The notes beneath the pieces were generated by a model. It worked only from the letters and a program-made list of their open reading frames with translations, was not told the origin of the DNA and did no database searches. DNA of 39,058 nucleotides. It comes from Prevotella sp. (GTDB lineage: Bacteria; Bacteroidota; Bacteroidia; Bacteroidales; Bacteroidaceae). Of the stretch, positions 14,323 through 23,893 are shown piece by piece (position 1 is the first letter of the stretch; every line of letters starts with the position of its first letter). Where the stretch lies: contig JAEEPZ010000028.1 in NCBI GenBank assembly GCA_016285055.1, positions 1-39,058 on the forward strand. The letters run 5' to 3'. The position numbers and the translations under genes were made by a program.

Positions 14323-16263
14323 TTACTTCACCATCATCTTCTTACCGTTGATGATGTACAAGCCCTTCTTCACCTGTGAATTGAGGACGCGCTTGCCATT
14401 CAAGTCATAGACAACGGCATTGTTCTCAATGACAGCCTTCAGTGAGACGATACCCACGGTCTGAGCGTCGATAGCACGCTGTGCTTCGAGATCCTCAGCC
14501 AGCTGAGCCACGATGGCGTCAACAGCCTCCTTGTTCTCATCAAGACTCTTGGCATTGTCATAGCCAAGATTGTCGATGTCTTTCTTGGCTTCGTCAATCA
14601 GCTTCTTCGAAGCATCGCTGTCGTCTTCCTTAGCCAGAGCAGCGGCCTCGTCTTTCTTCTCACCCTTATAGAGGTTGAAGTCATAGAGATCCTTTGCAGC
14701 GGCGGCCACCTCTTCGAGGTTAGCCACGGCCTGCTCAGCAAACTCCTTAGCAGCAGCGATTTCCTCATTGTCTCTGATGATCTTAGCATTCTCCAGAGCG
14801 TCCTTCAGATCCTTCAGAGCCTGGTCGGCGAGGAGCTTAGCAGTCTTCACGCCGTTGTCACCAGCCACTTCCTCGGGAATAGCATTGTCGATGCGGTCCT
14901 GCAGGGCAGCGATGTCACCCTCTACCTCAGCCTTGGCGGCAGCCTCAGCCTCATTGAAGGCCTCAACGGCAGCTTCGATGGAAGCCTCAGCAGCATCGAT
15001 AGCGGCATCAACCAAAGCTTTCTCAGCAGTAAGAACCTCCTGGCTGGCGTCGGTCAGCACAGTGCCGTCCTCCACAAAGCCATCAACGAGTCCCTTCAGC
15101 TTAGCAACCTCCTCATTGGCGGCAGCGATAGCCTCCTCAGCCTCTGCAACCAACTTAGCAACGTTTTCCTCGTCGTAGTTCTTCACATCCTCAGGCACTG
15201 CCAGTGCAGCAGCCTCGTCAAGGTAAGCCTGAGCAATAGCCAGCTCCTCAGCAGCCTTCTCGGCCACAGCGGGGTTGCACACGGTGATAACGAGAGGCTC
15301 GGGCTCAATCTCCTTCAGGTTCGGGCGAGTGAGCACAGCGTTGTCAAGGACAATCTGTGAAGGATCGAGCAGGTTATTGTCGGCGGTAAAGATGATACCG
15401 ATCACCGGGCCTTCACCAGCCACCAGCTTAATCCTGTTGCTGCTTTGAGGATTGCTGTAGGTAATACGCCAGGTGCCCGGAGCAATCTCGTTGGCATCGG
15501 GGTTCAGGCGAGAGTTGGTCATACGACCCTCAGCGTTGGTGGTAGCACCCTCCTTGCCGGGAACGATGCTGAGACCCTGCGGGAGGTGCAGGTCGAACTG
15601 CACGGCCTTCAGGTCATAGTTGTTCTCGAGGCTGAGAATCATCTCCCACTGGTTACCCGGGCGGAGGCAGAAGTCGTCAGCAGTGAAGATGCCGATACCA
15701 ACAGGCTCCGACAGCTTCGTCACGGTGCCGTTCTCCAAAGCGGGGACGATGTCCACAGCACTGGTGGTTGAGAAGTGAGCATCCGAAAGGGTTATCTCAC
15801 TCTCGTCAGCCAGCGTTGCGCCAGCCTGCACCTTGAAGCTGAAGATTTCACCATCTTGTCCCACAAAGGGGCTGTTCTTCGCGTGGGTAATAATCACAAG
15901 CGACTTGTCGGCACCGTCCTCTTGATAGAGAGCACCGAAGCCAATCTCGTGACGCTGCTTGCTCTGAGCGTCGGGGTCGTTGGGATCATAAGTACGCGAC
16001 TGATTCAGCTTGAAATAGATATCGTCACCATATTCATCCTTGTCGATGGGGACCAGCGTCAGACCCTCAGGCAGGTTGATTCTGACCTGCATCGAGGTAA
16101 TGTCGGCGTCGTTCTCCATCAGCACGGAGACCACAGCCTGTTCGTTCTCCACGATTTCAATGTTGGAGACCGTCAGTTTATTATCGGCGAAAGCCGAAGC
16201 GATGCTGAACATGCCAAGCATCAAAGCCAAAGACAGCTTTTTTAGAACATTACTGTATTTCAT
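14323..16263 (-). CDS. Secreted cohesin-like protein with helical domain and sorting tail (646 aa)
   Basis: Last of four related genes. A signal peptide (1-26, cut near SAFA/DN) leads to two cohesin-like beta-sandwiches: about 28-165, with TSMQVRINLPEGLTLVP, and about 185-335, with LKAVQFDLHLPQGLSIVP. A helical Ala/Glu/Lys-rich region follows (about 340-595), resembling FIVAR-type bundles. The C terminus (VVYDLNGKRV, then KKGLYIINGKKMMVK) is the common Prevotella tail that resembles type IX secretion sorting domains. Unlike its three neighbours it has no dockerin-like part or second C-terminal cohesin. It begins only 25 bases after the previous gene, and the terminator follows. Its ligand is unknown; attachment to a polymer or partner protein is inferred from the cohesin-like fold. 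Confidence 0.85.
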   Translation of the reverse strand: MKYSNVLKKLSLALMLGMFSIASAFADNKLTVSNIEIVENEQAVVSVLMENDADITSMQVRINLPEGLTLVPIDKDEYGDDIYFKLNQSRTYDPNDPDAQSKQRHEIGFGALYQEDGADKSLVIITHAKNSPFVGQDGEIFSFKVQAGATLADESEITLSDAHFSTTSAVDIVPALENGTVTKLSEPVGIGIFTADDFCLRPGNQWEMILSLENNYDLKAVQFDLHLPQGLSIVPGKEGATTNAEGRMTNSRLNPDANEIAPGTWRITYSNPQSSNRIKLVAGEGPVIGIIFTADNNLLDPSQIVLDNAVLTRPNLKEIEPEPLVITVCNPAVAEKAAEELAIAQAYLDEAAALAVPEDVKNYDEENVAKLVAEAEEAIAAANEEVAKLKGLVDGFVEDGTVLTDASQEVLTAEKALVDAAIDAAEASIEAAVEAFNEAEAAAKAEVEGDIAALQDRIDNAIPEEVAGDNGVKTAKLLADQALKDLKDALENAKIIRDNEEIAAAKEFAEQAVANLEEVAAAAKDLYDFNLYKGEKKDEAAALAKEDDSDASKKLIDEAKKDIDNLGYDNAKSLDENKEAVDAIVAQLAEDLEAQRAIDAQTVGIVSLKAVIENNAVVYDLNGKRVLNSQVKKGLYIINGKKMMVK

Positions 16264-16288
16264 GGTTGAATTGTGTTTTTTTTGTGAT

Positions 16289-19200
16289 CTACTTCTTAAT
16301 CACCTTCTCGGTCTTGCCATCGGCACGACGGATGATGTTGATACCCTTCTTCAAGGTGTTCATCATGCGTCCAGAGAGGCTGTAGACCTGCTCGTTGTTC
16401 TCGTCAGCATTGATGCCGTTGATAGCGGTAGCCTGAGCGCCCAATTCGAGTTCCATGCCGAATGCATTGTCGGTAACGAATTCGATGTTCTCGAACTGCA
16501 CCTCTCCTGCACCTTCCACGTCGATGTAGACCACGGCACCCTCATTGCCCTCGAAAGCGGTGTTATCCGTCGAAGCGATAGCAAAGCGGACGCTGCCGTC
16601 GCTGAGGATGTTGCTGTCAAGGTTGTGACCGTTGGCACGGCTGGCGAGCTGTGCACCCACGAGCTTCATGCCCTCGGGCAGACGGACGTCAAACTGTCCG
16701 GCCACCATAGCCTGGCTGTTGTTCAGCAGCAGAGCGATGCGGCGCACGCCGTTGGTCATGCTCTCCTTGGTGTTCACCTGTGCGCTGATGTCAAATGCAC
16801 GAGCACCGGCAGCACCGTGGATGTCACCATAGCTGAGCAGGTTGATCAGAGCCACAGCGTCAGTAACGTTGATCTTCTTGTCACCGTCCTCCGCAGAAAC
16901 GTTGAGCTGTGAGAACTTCTCACGAACCTTCTGATCCTCGCTGGCATCAGCAGGCATAGTGCCATACTTCTCGCCGTACTCGGTCTTCATCAGCACGTAG
17001 TTCATAATCTCCACATAGTCGGTGGTAGAGACAACGCCATCCATGTTGGCATCGCCAAGCTTGTGGTAATAGATATAAGTTTCCTCAGCCTTGATGATGT
17101 CCTGATCGATACCGTTATTAATGTCGTCAAGCAGATTCTGGAGGCGCTCCTTCCAAGCGTCAACTTCGCCTTCCTCGTTCAGCAGGTCGGTCCAGTCCTC
17201 AGCCTTGTTGACTTCGTTGTCAATGGCAACTTTCTCCTTAAAGGCATCGTCAATCTTCTTCACGATGTCGTTGATGAGTTCTTCGGTGTAGATGCCTTCC
17301 TCCATGAACTCATAGTCTAAGGTGATGCGCACGAGCTCATCATAAGCTTCCTGCAAGTCAGATTCAGCCTGATCAATGAGAGCGTTGAGGTCGGTGAGGT
17401 TGTCAACCACCGTCTGGAACTTCTGAATGGCTTCCTCGGCAGCAGCCTTGGTAGCGTTCAGTTCGCTATCCTCGTTGGCGAGGTTCTTGGCCACCATGCC
17501 CTCCTGGTTAGACTTCTGCAGTTCGTCGTGGTAAGCCTTCACTACCTCGTTGACAGCGTGGTAAGCATCCTGATAGGTCTGAGGCAGCAGTGCGAGGGCC
17601 TCTTGATCGAGACCATCCCAACCACCATATAAGTTCTCAGGATTGGACACCAGCTCTAAGAACTCAGCAGTCAGATCCTTATAGGCAGCGTCGTTGTCGG
17701 CCTTGGCTTGGTCGGCAATATCGATAACGTCCCTAATGAGATAGAGAGCATCAACAAAGTCATCCAGCACGGGAACGATACCCTCCTCGTAAGGCAGAGC
17801 GATAGTATTGTAGCCCACCTCAATCGGACCATTCTCAGAGAGGAGCTCATCGATGGCAGCCTGAGCCTTGTCAATAGCCTCCTTGATTTCGGGGAAGTTC
17901 TCCCAGTTAGCGTAGGCGCCAGTCAGCGTGCCGCTATCATCATAGGGAAGATTTTCCACATACTTGACGACCTGACCAAAAGCAGGAATCAAGCCCTCGT
18001 TCACAATGCCAAGTAACGAATTATGGTTATTCTCGTTGATTTCGTTACGCTTGGCAATGAAGGCAGCGATAGCGTCCTCAGCAGCCTTCTGCAGGGCAGC
18101 GATTTCCGAAGCGTCGCCCTTGTCCTGGTCGGCCAGGAGGGCACCGTCGTACTTAGCGGGATCAACCTCTGTCTGCTGGTCGTACAGCTCCTGCACCTTA
18201 GCGCCAAATGCGTCGATGGCATCCTTAGCAGCATCGTAGGCCTCTTGCAGAGCGGGATCAATGAATTTTTCTAATGGGAACAAAGACTCCCTATCCTCGG
18301 CATTTGCTCTATTCGTGCTGCGAGAGTCGTTGATGACCTGCGGCTGGTTCTCAGCGTCGAGCTGTTCCTGCAGTGCCTGAGCCTTGTCTAAGCCGTCCTT
18401 GTAGAGCTTCTCGTTGGCCTCAGCGCTCTCCTCAATCTGAGCCTTGTAGCCATCGATGAGACCCTGCACCTCGGCCGGGTTCTCCTGATAGCCCAGGATA
18501 CCCTTATTGTAGCGGTCGGCCAGCTCAGCATTGGTATTTGTGCGGGCGTCGAGCACCTTCTTGTAGTCGTAGACGCGGCTGTAGGGCTCGTTGGCAGCCC
18601 ATGCCTCGAGGACGTCGAGGGCATTGGTCAACTCGAACTTAGCCTTCTCATTGGGGTTGAACACCTTGATGGTGAGATTCTCGTGCTTCACAGCCACTGA
18701 ATAGATGTCGGTGAGGATGATATTATTCAGGGTGATGATGTCGGTGAAGTCCTCGGTGTGAGCCAGGCTGAGGTCGGCAGTCACGTCGAAGGTCAGCAGG
18801 TCGCCGTCATGCAGGTTGAAGGGCTTGTCGCCACCCAGATAGAAAATCTTGTAGTCGTTGGTCGTTTCGCCAGTCTCCTTGTTGACGATGATCTGGCTAC
18901 CAACGCTCTGACCCACCTTACGTTCGAGGTTCTCCTTCAGGCTCTCCACGTCGAGTGTGAGGCCAACGGGAAGAATGAGCTGGAACTCCAGACCTGAGAT
19001 CTGAGCGATGTCATTCTTCAGTGCCACGCTAATGGTCTTCTTGTCGAAGAGTGGGTTGAACTCCAGATTTCCGTCAGCATTGAGGTCGGCCACGGTGTAG
19101 ACCTTCCACTCGCCGGGGAACTTGCTCTTGTCGATAGCCACTGTAGCTGAACCGAGCGAGTTGTCGCCAGGTGCGCCCTCTTCAGCAACAGAAGTCTCAG

Positions 19201-19699
19201 GATTGACACCGATGTTGTTGTAGTCAATCTGCTGAGCGTCCTTGTCGGTGAGGTCAACGATGGTGACCTCGATATTGCCATCACCGGTGAGCTTCGTATT
19301 GGCCTTCACGTCGAAAGTGCCGATGGTGGTGAAGTCGGCCATGTCGCCCATGGAAACGAGGTTATCGCTATAGATAGCCACGTGGAATCCCTTCGGGGTC
19401 ATGGTCACCTTGTACTGGTGCGTCTTCAGGGCCTCAATGTCGGCCTTGGCGAATGAGCCTTCCACATACTCCAGACCAGCGGGCAGGTCAATGTTCACCT
19501 CGACGAACGATACATTGTCGCCAGTGGACTGCATCATCAGTTCCACCTGCTTGGTCTCGTCGAAGGCAATCTTGTCGCCCTCCGGACCCTGGATCTTCAG
19601 GGTGGTGTTACCTGCCAGAGCGGGAGTGAGTGAACTTGCGACCAGCGCGAGCGGCAGGATAACCTTCTTAGACAATGACTTGATATAATAGTGTATCAT
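16289..19699 (-). CDS. Secreted protein with cohesin-like, helical and dockerin-like modules (1136 aa)
   Basis: Signal peptide 1-29 (ALA/GN). Two cohesin-like domains follow: about 33-165, with VNIDLPAGLEYVEG, and about 190-355, with EFQLILPVGLTLD. A helical Asn/Asp/Glu/Ala-rich region spans about 360-890. A dockerin-like segment (about 895-975) has the calcium-loop GDANMDGVVSTTD, and a weaker second loop ends KINVTDAVALINLL. A third cohesin-like domain (about 985-1095) contains AGQFDVRLPEGMKLVG. The tail VYSLSGRMMNTLKKG ends in KVIKK. A dockerin-like and a cohesin-like part side by side in one chain would allow self-assembly or chain linking, but this is inference. The gene ends 25 bases before the 646-residue gene. 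Confidence 0.85.
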   Translation of the reverse strand: MIHYYIKSLSKKVILPLALVASSLTPALAGNTTLKIQGPEGDKIAFDETKQVELMMQSTGDNVSFVEVNIDLPAGLEYVEGSFAKADIEALKTHQYKVTMTPKGFHVAIYSDNLVSMGDMADFTTIGTFDVKANTKLTGDGNIEVTIVDLTDKDAQQIDYNNIGVNPETSVAEEGAPGDNSLGSATVAIDKSKFPGEWKVYTVADLNADGNLEFNPLFDKKTISVALKNDIAQISGLEFQLILPVGLTLDVESLKENLERKVGQSVGSQIIVNKETGETTNDYKIFYLGGDKPFNLHDGDLLTFDVTADLSLAHTEDFTDIITLNNIILTDIYSVAVKHENLTIKVFNPNEKAKFELTNALDVLEAWAANEPYSRVYDYKKVLDARTNTNAELADRYNKGILGYQENPAEVQGLIDGYKAQIEESAEANEKLYKDGLDKAQALQEQLDAENQPQVINDSRSTNRANAEDRESLFPLEKFIDPALQEAYDAAKDAIDAFGAKVQELYDQQTEVDPAKYDGALLADQDKGDASEIAALQKAAEDAIAAFIAKRNEINENNHNSLLGIVNEGLIPAFGQVVKYVENLPYDDSGTLTGAYANWENFPEIKEAIDKAQAAIDELLSENGPIEVGYNTIALPYEEGIVPVLDDFVDALYLIRDVIDIADQAKADNDAAYKDLTAEFLELVSNPENLYGGWDGLDQEALALLPQTYQDAYHAVNEVVKAYHDELQKSNQEGMVAKNLANEDSELNATKAAAEEAIQKFQTVVDNLTDLNALIDQAESDLQEAYDELVRITLDYEFMEEGIYTEELINDIVKKIDDAFKEKVAIDNEVNKAEDWTDLLNEEGEVDAWKERLQNLLDDINNGIDQDIIKAEETYIYYHKLGDANMDGVVSTTDYVEIMNYVLMKTEYGEKYGTMPADASEDQKVREKFSQLNVSAEDGDKKINVTDAVALINLLSYGDIHGAAGARAFDISAQVNTKESMTNGVRRIALLLNNSQAMVAGQFDVRLPEGMKLVGAQLASRANGHNLDSNILSDGSVRFAIASTDNTAFEGNEGAVVYIDVEGAGEVQFENIEFVTDNAFGMELELGAQATAINGINADENNEQVYSLSGRMMNTLKKGINIIRRADGKTEKVIKK

Positions 19700-19752
19700 A
19701 TCTCTATTTTGTTTTTAATTGTTTATTATTAATGTAGGAGGTGAGGAGCTGT

Positions 19753-19796
19753 GGAGTTGGGGAGGCTGCTCATTTCTACTTGGCCTCCACAACTCC
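19753..19796. repeat. Hairpin in the 1321-1136 gene spacer
   Basis: GGAGTTGGGGAGGC and GCCTCCACAACTCC pair over 14 positions with one mismatch. The nearby 23843-23878 hairpin in the preceding spacer shares the CCTCCACAACTCC arm. No U-tract follows on the minus strand, so it is not a normal terminator; it may shape mRNA stability between cistrons. Confidence 0.65.
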
Positions 19797-19817
19797 TTTC
19801 ACTCCATAAATCCGTTA

Positions 19818-22800
19818 TTATTTCTTGATAACCTTCTGAGTGGTGCCATCGTTGCGACGGATGATGTTCACGCCCTTCTTCAGGGTGTTCATCAGGCGTC
19901 CGCCGATGCTGTACACCTGCTCACCCTCGGCGAGAGCGTCAACACCGTTGATGCCGGTTGCTCCTCCGCTGACAGCGTTAAGCTGGAAGGTGGTGGTGTT
20001 AGCATTGATGGTAGCGAAGATGACGTTCTCGAACTCCACGGTACCCTGTCCCTTCACGTTGATGAAGAGCACCTCTCCGTCGTTGCCGTCGAATGCCTGT
20101 CCGGCCTCGTTAGCCATGACGAGGATACGTGTTGCGCCGTTAGCGAGCTGAGCGGTCTCGATGCTGAAGCCGGCATTGCGTGCAGCCAGCGACTGGCTGT
20201 CGATAGCCATGCCCTCTGACAGCACCACATCCATCTGGAATGCGCTGTACTGGCGGCTGTTGTTCAGAGCGATGGCAATCTGGTTGCCGTTCATCGAAGC
20301 CACGAGGCTCTCATTGCCGCCATTGGAGGTACGTGCGTCAGCAGGCACATCGCCGAGAAGGTTGCCATAGAACGTGTAGTTGAGAGCGGCCTGGCCGTCA
20401 CCCACGTTGATGGTGCCATCCTGGTTGATATCCATGCGGTAGAACTCATAGATGGACTCGGTGAGAGGATTGCCCTCCTCGTCGAACTCGATGAGCTCCT
20501 TGTTGAACTCGCCGTTCTCGCCGATAGCCACAGCTGTGGGATACTCCTCGCTGAGGATGACCTTGCGGAGCAGAGCATAGTCGTTGGTAGTCCAACGTCC
20601 GTCACCGCCGACGTCACCGCGCTGTACGGTCTTCAGGTAGTTGATGATGATTTCAGCAGCATCCTTGATGACATCCTGCTCAGCCTGAGGCAGCGTATTG
20701 TCGATGAATGTGCGGAGCTGGTCAAGAGTAATCTCGCCCTTGAGGAATGCTTGCTGCACAGCCATCACCTTTGATGCCAGAGCATCCTCACCATAGATAA
20801 GGTCAGTGAGTTCATTGATCAGATCCACATACTGTGCGGGCGTTGTGGGCAGCTTTCCAATATCGTTGGTCACAGCCATAGGATTAGCAACCTTGGCCTT
20901 ACCCAGCTCACCGATTTCATCGGGATCGCCAATCAGAGCGGTGTAGTCATCTGCCATGCCGTCAGTAATGATGTCAGCCAGCTCATCAGCTGCATTGATA
21001 GCCTCTTCGATAGCCTTCTCGAGAGCCTCGCGAGCATCAATCACATTCTGGATAGCGCTTGCCAGCGGGTTGGGCGTGTTGCCCAGGATGCCATCTTCCT
21101 TAGCCTTAGCGATGGCGTCCTCAAGAGCGGTCTTGGCATCTTCCCAAGCCTGGGTAAGAGCGGGAATATTATTGCTCTCCTTGACGTCGTCGAAGGTACT
21201 GTTCTCAGGATCGGTGAACACCTTCTGGAAGTCCTTGTCGAGCTGCTCCTGAGCCTCTGTCTCGTTGTCAGCAGCCACACCGACCTTCTCCTTGATGATG
21301 TCACTCAGAGCCTTCTGTGCCTCATAGAACTTTTCAAGCTCAGCCTTGTAGATGTCGTCCTTAGCCTGTGTTCCAGCAACTTCGGCATCCAGCTGCTTGT
21401 CGAGCAGTTCCTGATATGCATCCTCGTAAGCTTTGACGGCAGTGGTCACCTCATCGTTGTTCCTGACGGAGTTGTAGACCTCCTCGGGCACGACGCCGTA
21501 TTCGATGGCGAGACCCTCCTCAATGTCATTCTTGTAATCGTATGCATTGTAGGAGTCTGTAGCATCGTCCACAAGTGCGTTGTTGGCGTCACCCTTGGCG
21601 ATGACAGCAGCCTGAGCGTCCTTCACTGCCTGAATCTCATCAGCATAGATGTCGTCCTTAGCCTGTGTGCCAGCCTCTTCGGCAGCCTTCACAGCATTCT
21701 CCAGATCCTTCACGGCATTGGTGAATGTCTCGGGCGTATCGTCAGCAGCCACGTTAGTGGGCAGTGCGAAGTCAACCACCACATCCTCGGCAGCCTGGTT
21801 GTTGGCGGCAGCCTTGCCGTTGACAGTCTCAATAGCGGTGTTCAGGCCATCGATGGCATCCTCTACAGCCTCAATCTCAGCCTTATAGATGTCGAGGTCG
21901 GCAGCCTGTCCGGCTTCGCCTACTGTACCATCCTCACCGTTGGTTCCGAACTTAGCCACGAGTGCAGCCAGTGCATCGTCATAGACGCCCTTTGCAGCCT
22001 TGTAGGTCTCGATCGTGTCGTCCATGCGGTCATAACCAGGCAGTGTGGGCACCTCGATAGCGATGGCAGCCTGTGCCTTGGCATCCTCAGCAGCCTTAGC
22101 CTCCTGAGCAGCCTTGATGGCAGCCTCGAGTGCAGCGTTCTGATCCTGTACGGCCTTCTCCAGATCCTTCAGAGCGGTGCCGGGCTCAGCGTCAGTGACG
22201 TCAGCGTCGTCGAGGTCGTCACCCAGTGTGCCATGAGTCTTGGCATCAGCCAGAGCCTGCTTCAGGGCCTCCTTGGCATCCTTCAGCGAGCCTGCGTTCT
22301 CACTGCGCTCGTCCTTGATGGGCACAATCTGCCCATACTGGTTCAGGAAGTCGGGCACGTCGGCCTCGTCAGCGTTGTCAATCCACTTCTGAGCCTCTGC
22401 GTCAAATGCCTTGGCCTGCTCGAGCGTCTCGGCAGCCACGTCGTTCAGCTTGGCAATCTCAGCCTCAGCCGTGGCCTGCAGTCCATCGGGATCGGTCCAA
22501 TCCTGCAGCACGCCGTTGACATACTGATTGTAGATCTCGTCCTTCAAAGCCTGGACAGCGTCCTCAGCTATCTTCTGCTGAGCGAGCACAGCGCTGCTGT
22601 TCTTCACCCAAGGATCGATGTTGGCAATGGCATTAGCCAGGTCGGTGTCGAGGTTGCCAGTGGTGACATCCTGATCGTCCTTAGCGTCCTGGTTGGGGTT
22701 CTCAACGGTGATAGTGATAACGTCGTCGAGGGTATAGCGTTTGCTGTCCTGATACTTCGAAGCGATGATGTTGTCGATGACAATCTCACAGGTGTTTGAG

Positions 22801-23783
22801 TTGTACTCATCCACGCTGCCACCGACGACCTCAAACTGGAACAGTTCTATGCCGTAAACATCGCAGCTGCGCAGGGGCGAGCTGCTGGCGTAGATGGAGA
22901 ACGTGACGGTCTCGCCGCCGTCCTTTGCAGGTTCGGGTGTACCCAGAGTCAAATCCTCGTTACGAGTACGCGTCGTGAGTTTGCCGTCGCCCTTGATGTG
23001 GATGCCTTTCGGCAGGTGGATGACACCCTGCAGTCCGCGCACTTCGATGTCGCCCCAAAGAAGGTTGCCGAAGTCGTCGAACTGCGGGCCGTTCTGGCTG
23101 TTCTTCAGCTCCACGGTGACAAGCTTGCTCAAACCAGTCACATTGTCATTGTAGTTTTCGTTGGCAGTAATCTGGATGGTCTCCTCGGTCTGCTGGTCGT
23201 CGATGGTCACCTTGTTGTTGGTGTCGCCATAGAGGCGGTAGATGCCAGTGATGTCGCCTTTAATCTGTAGCTCGTCGTTGTTCACCTTACCTACGGCAGT
23301 AAAATCAGCCTGGTCGATGTCGGCGATGACGAAGTCCTTCAGGACAATCTTGTCGTTCTTCTTGGGGACGTAGCCTTCGTCAGCGTGTACGTCGAAGGAG
23401 AAAGCCTCAATCATCTCCGTGATGTCGCTCCACTTCAGCTTCTTGTTGCCTGACTTGTCGAAGCCCACGAACTTGTAGGTGCGATTAGCCAAGCTGACGA
23501 CGCTGCGGGTCAGCACCCAGCCATAGTTGGTGTTGATTTGCTCTGATGTGAACACCTCATCGAAGCTCTTGCCATTCTTGCTCAAGAGGGTAAAGTGCTC
23601 AGGCAGCACGAGCGTTATCTCGAATCCTGACATTTCCGTGGGGTCAGTCAGTTCTGCATTGACGACTACCGTAGCATTCTCGTTAGCTGCGATGGTAATC
23701 GGCTCGATGCTGAATTTCACGTCGGCCAATGCCAGTGTTGGCAGGCCGAGCAGTGCTCCAAATACGATTTGTTTCTTGTTCAT
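19818..23783 (-). CDS. Secreted protein with cohesin-like, helical and dockerin-like modules (1321 aa)
   Basis: Signal peptide 1-20 (ALA/DV). Two cohesin-like domains (about 21-170, with SGFEITLVLPEHFTLLS, and about 180-360, with LQGVIHLPKGIHIKG) are followed by a long helical region (about 365-1050) rich in Ala, Glu and Asp, with recurring segments such as EAGTQAKDDIYADEIQAV and VAGTQAKDDIYKAELEKF that show internal duplication. A dockerin-like region (about 1060-1150) has loops DVGGDGRWTTND and DINQDGTINVGD. It is joined to a cohesin-like domain (FQMDVVLSEGMAID, FINVKGQGTVEFENVIF) and the tail VYSIGGRLMNTLKKG. The C-terminal modules are closely related to those of the neighbouring genes, which points to tandem duplication. 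Confidence 0.86.
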   Translation of the reverse strand: MNKKQIVFGALLGLPTLALADVKFSIEPITIAANENATVVVNAELTDPTEMSGFEITLVLPEHFTLLSKNGKSFDEVFTSEQINTNYGWVLTRSVVSLANRTYKFVGFDKSGNKKLKWSDITEMIEAFSFDVHADEGYVPKKNDKIVLKDFVIADIDQADFTAVGKVNNDELQIKGDITGIYRLYGDTNNKVTIDDQQTEETIQITANENYNDNVTGLSKLVTVELKNSQNGPQFDDFGNLLWGDIEVRGLQGVIHLPKGIHIKGDGKLTTRTRNEDLTLGTPEPAKDGGETVTFSIYASSSPLRSCDVYGIELFQFEVVGGSVDEYNSNTCEIVIDNIIASKYQDSKRYTLDDVITITVENPNQDAKDDQDVTTGNLDTDLANAIANIDPWVKNSSAVLAQQKIAEDAVQALKDEIYNQYVNGVLQDWTDPDGLQATAEAEIAKLNDVAAETLEQAKAFDAEAQKWIDNADEADVPDFLNQYGQIVPIKDERSENAGSLKDAKEALKQALADAKTHGTLGDDLDDADVTDAEPGTALKDLEKAVQDQNAALEAAIKAAQEAKAAEDAKAQAAIAIEVPTLPGYDRMDDTIETYKAAKGVYDDALAALVAKFGTNGEDGTVGEAGQAADLDIYKAEIEAVEDAIDGLNTAIETVNGKAAANNQAAEDVVVDFALPTNVAADDTPETFTNAVKDLENAVKAAEEAGTQAKDDIYADEIQAVKDAQAAVIAKGDANNALVDDATDSYNAYDYKNDIEEGLAIEYGVVPEEVYNSVRNNDEVTTAVKAYEDAYQELLDKQLDAEVAGTQAKDDIYKAELEKFYEAQKALSDIIKEKVGVAADNETEAQEQLDKDFQKVFTDPENSTFDDVKESNNIPALTQAWEDAKTALEDAIAKAKEDGILGNTPNPLASAIQNVIDAREALEKAIEEAINAADELADIITDGMADDYTALIGDPDEIGELGKAKVANPMAVTNDIGKLPTTPAQYVDLINELTDLIYGEDALASKVMAVQQAFLKGEITLDQLRTFIDNTLPQAEQDVIKDAAEIIINYLKTVQRGDVGGDGRWTTNDYALLRKVILSEEYPTAVAIGENGEFNKELIEFDEEGNPLTESIYEFYRMDINQDGTINVGDGQAALNYTFYGNLLGDVPADARTSNGGNESLVASMNGNQIAIALNNSRQYSAFQMDVVLSEGMAIDSQSLAARNAGFSIETAQLANGATRILVMANEAGQAFDGNDGEVLFINVKGQGTVEFENVIFATINANTTTFQLNAVSGGATGINGVDALAEGEQVYSIGGRLMNTLKKGVNIIRRNDGTTQKVIKK

Positions 23784-23842
23784 AATCGTGTAGAAATTTA
23801 TTTATATTATTGTTGATGTTTCTTTAGGAGTTGTGGAGTTGT

Positions 23843-23878
23843 GGAGTTGTGGAGGTCATGTTGCGCCTCCACAACTCC
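23843..23878. repeat. Hairpin in the 2731-1321 gene spacer
   Basis: GGAGTTGTGGAGG pairs perfectly with CCTCCACAACTCC across a 10-base loop. Extra GTTGTGGA units on the left form a short tandem repeat. Related to the hairpin at 19753-19796. No promoter of the consensus form was seen in this 110-base spacer, so co-transcription with the upstream gene is likely. Confidence 0.7.
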
Positions 23879-23893
23879 TCACTCGTTTGCTAC

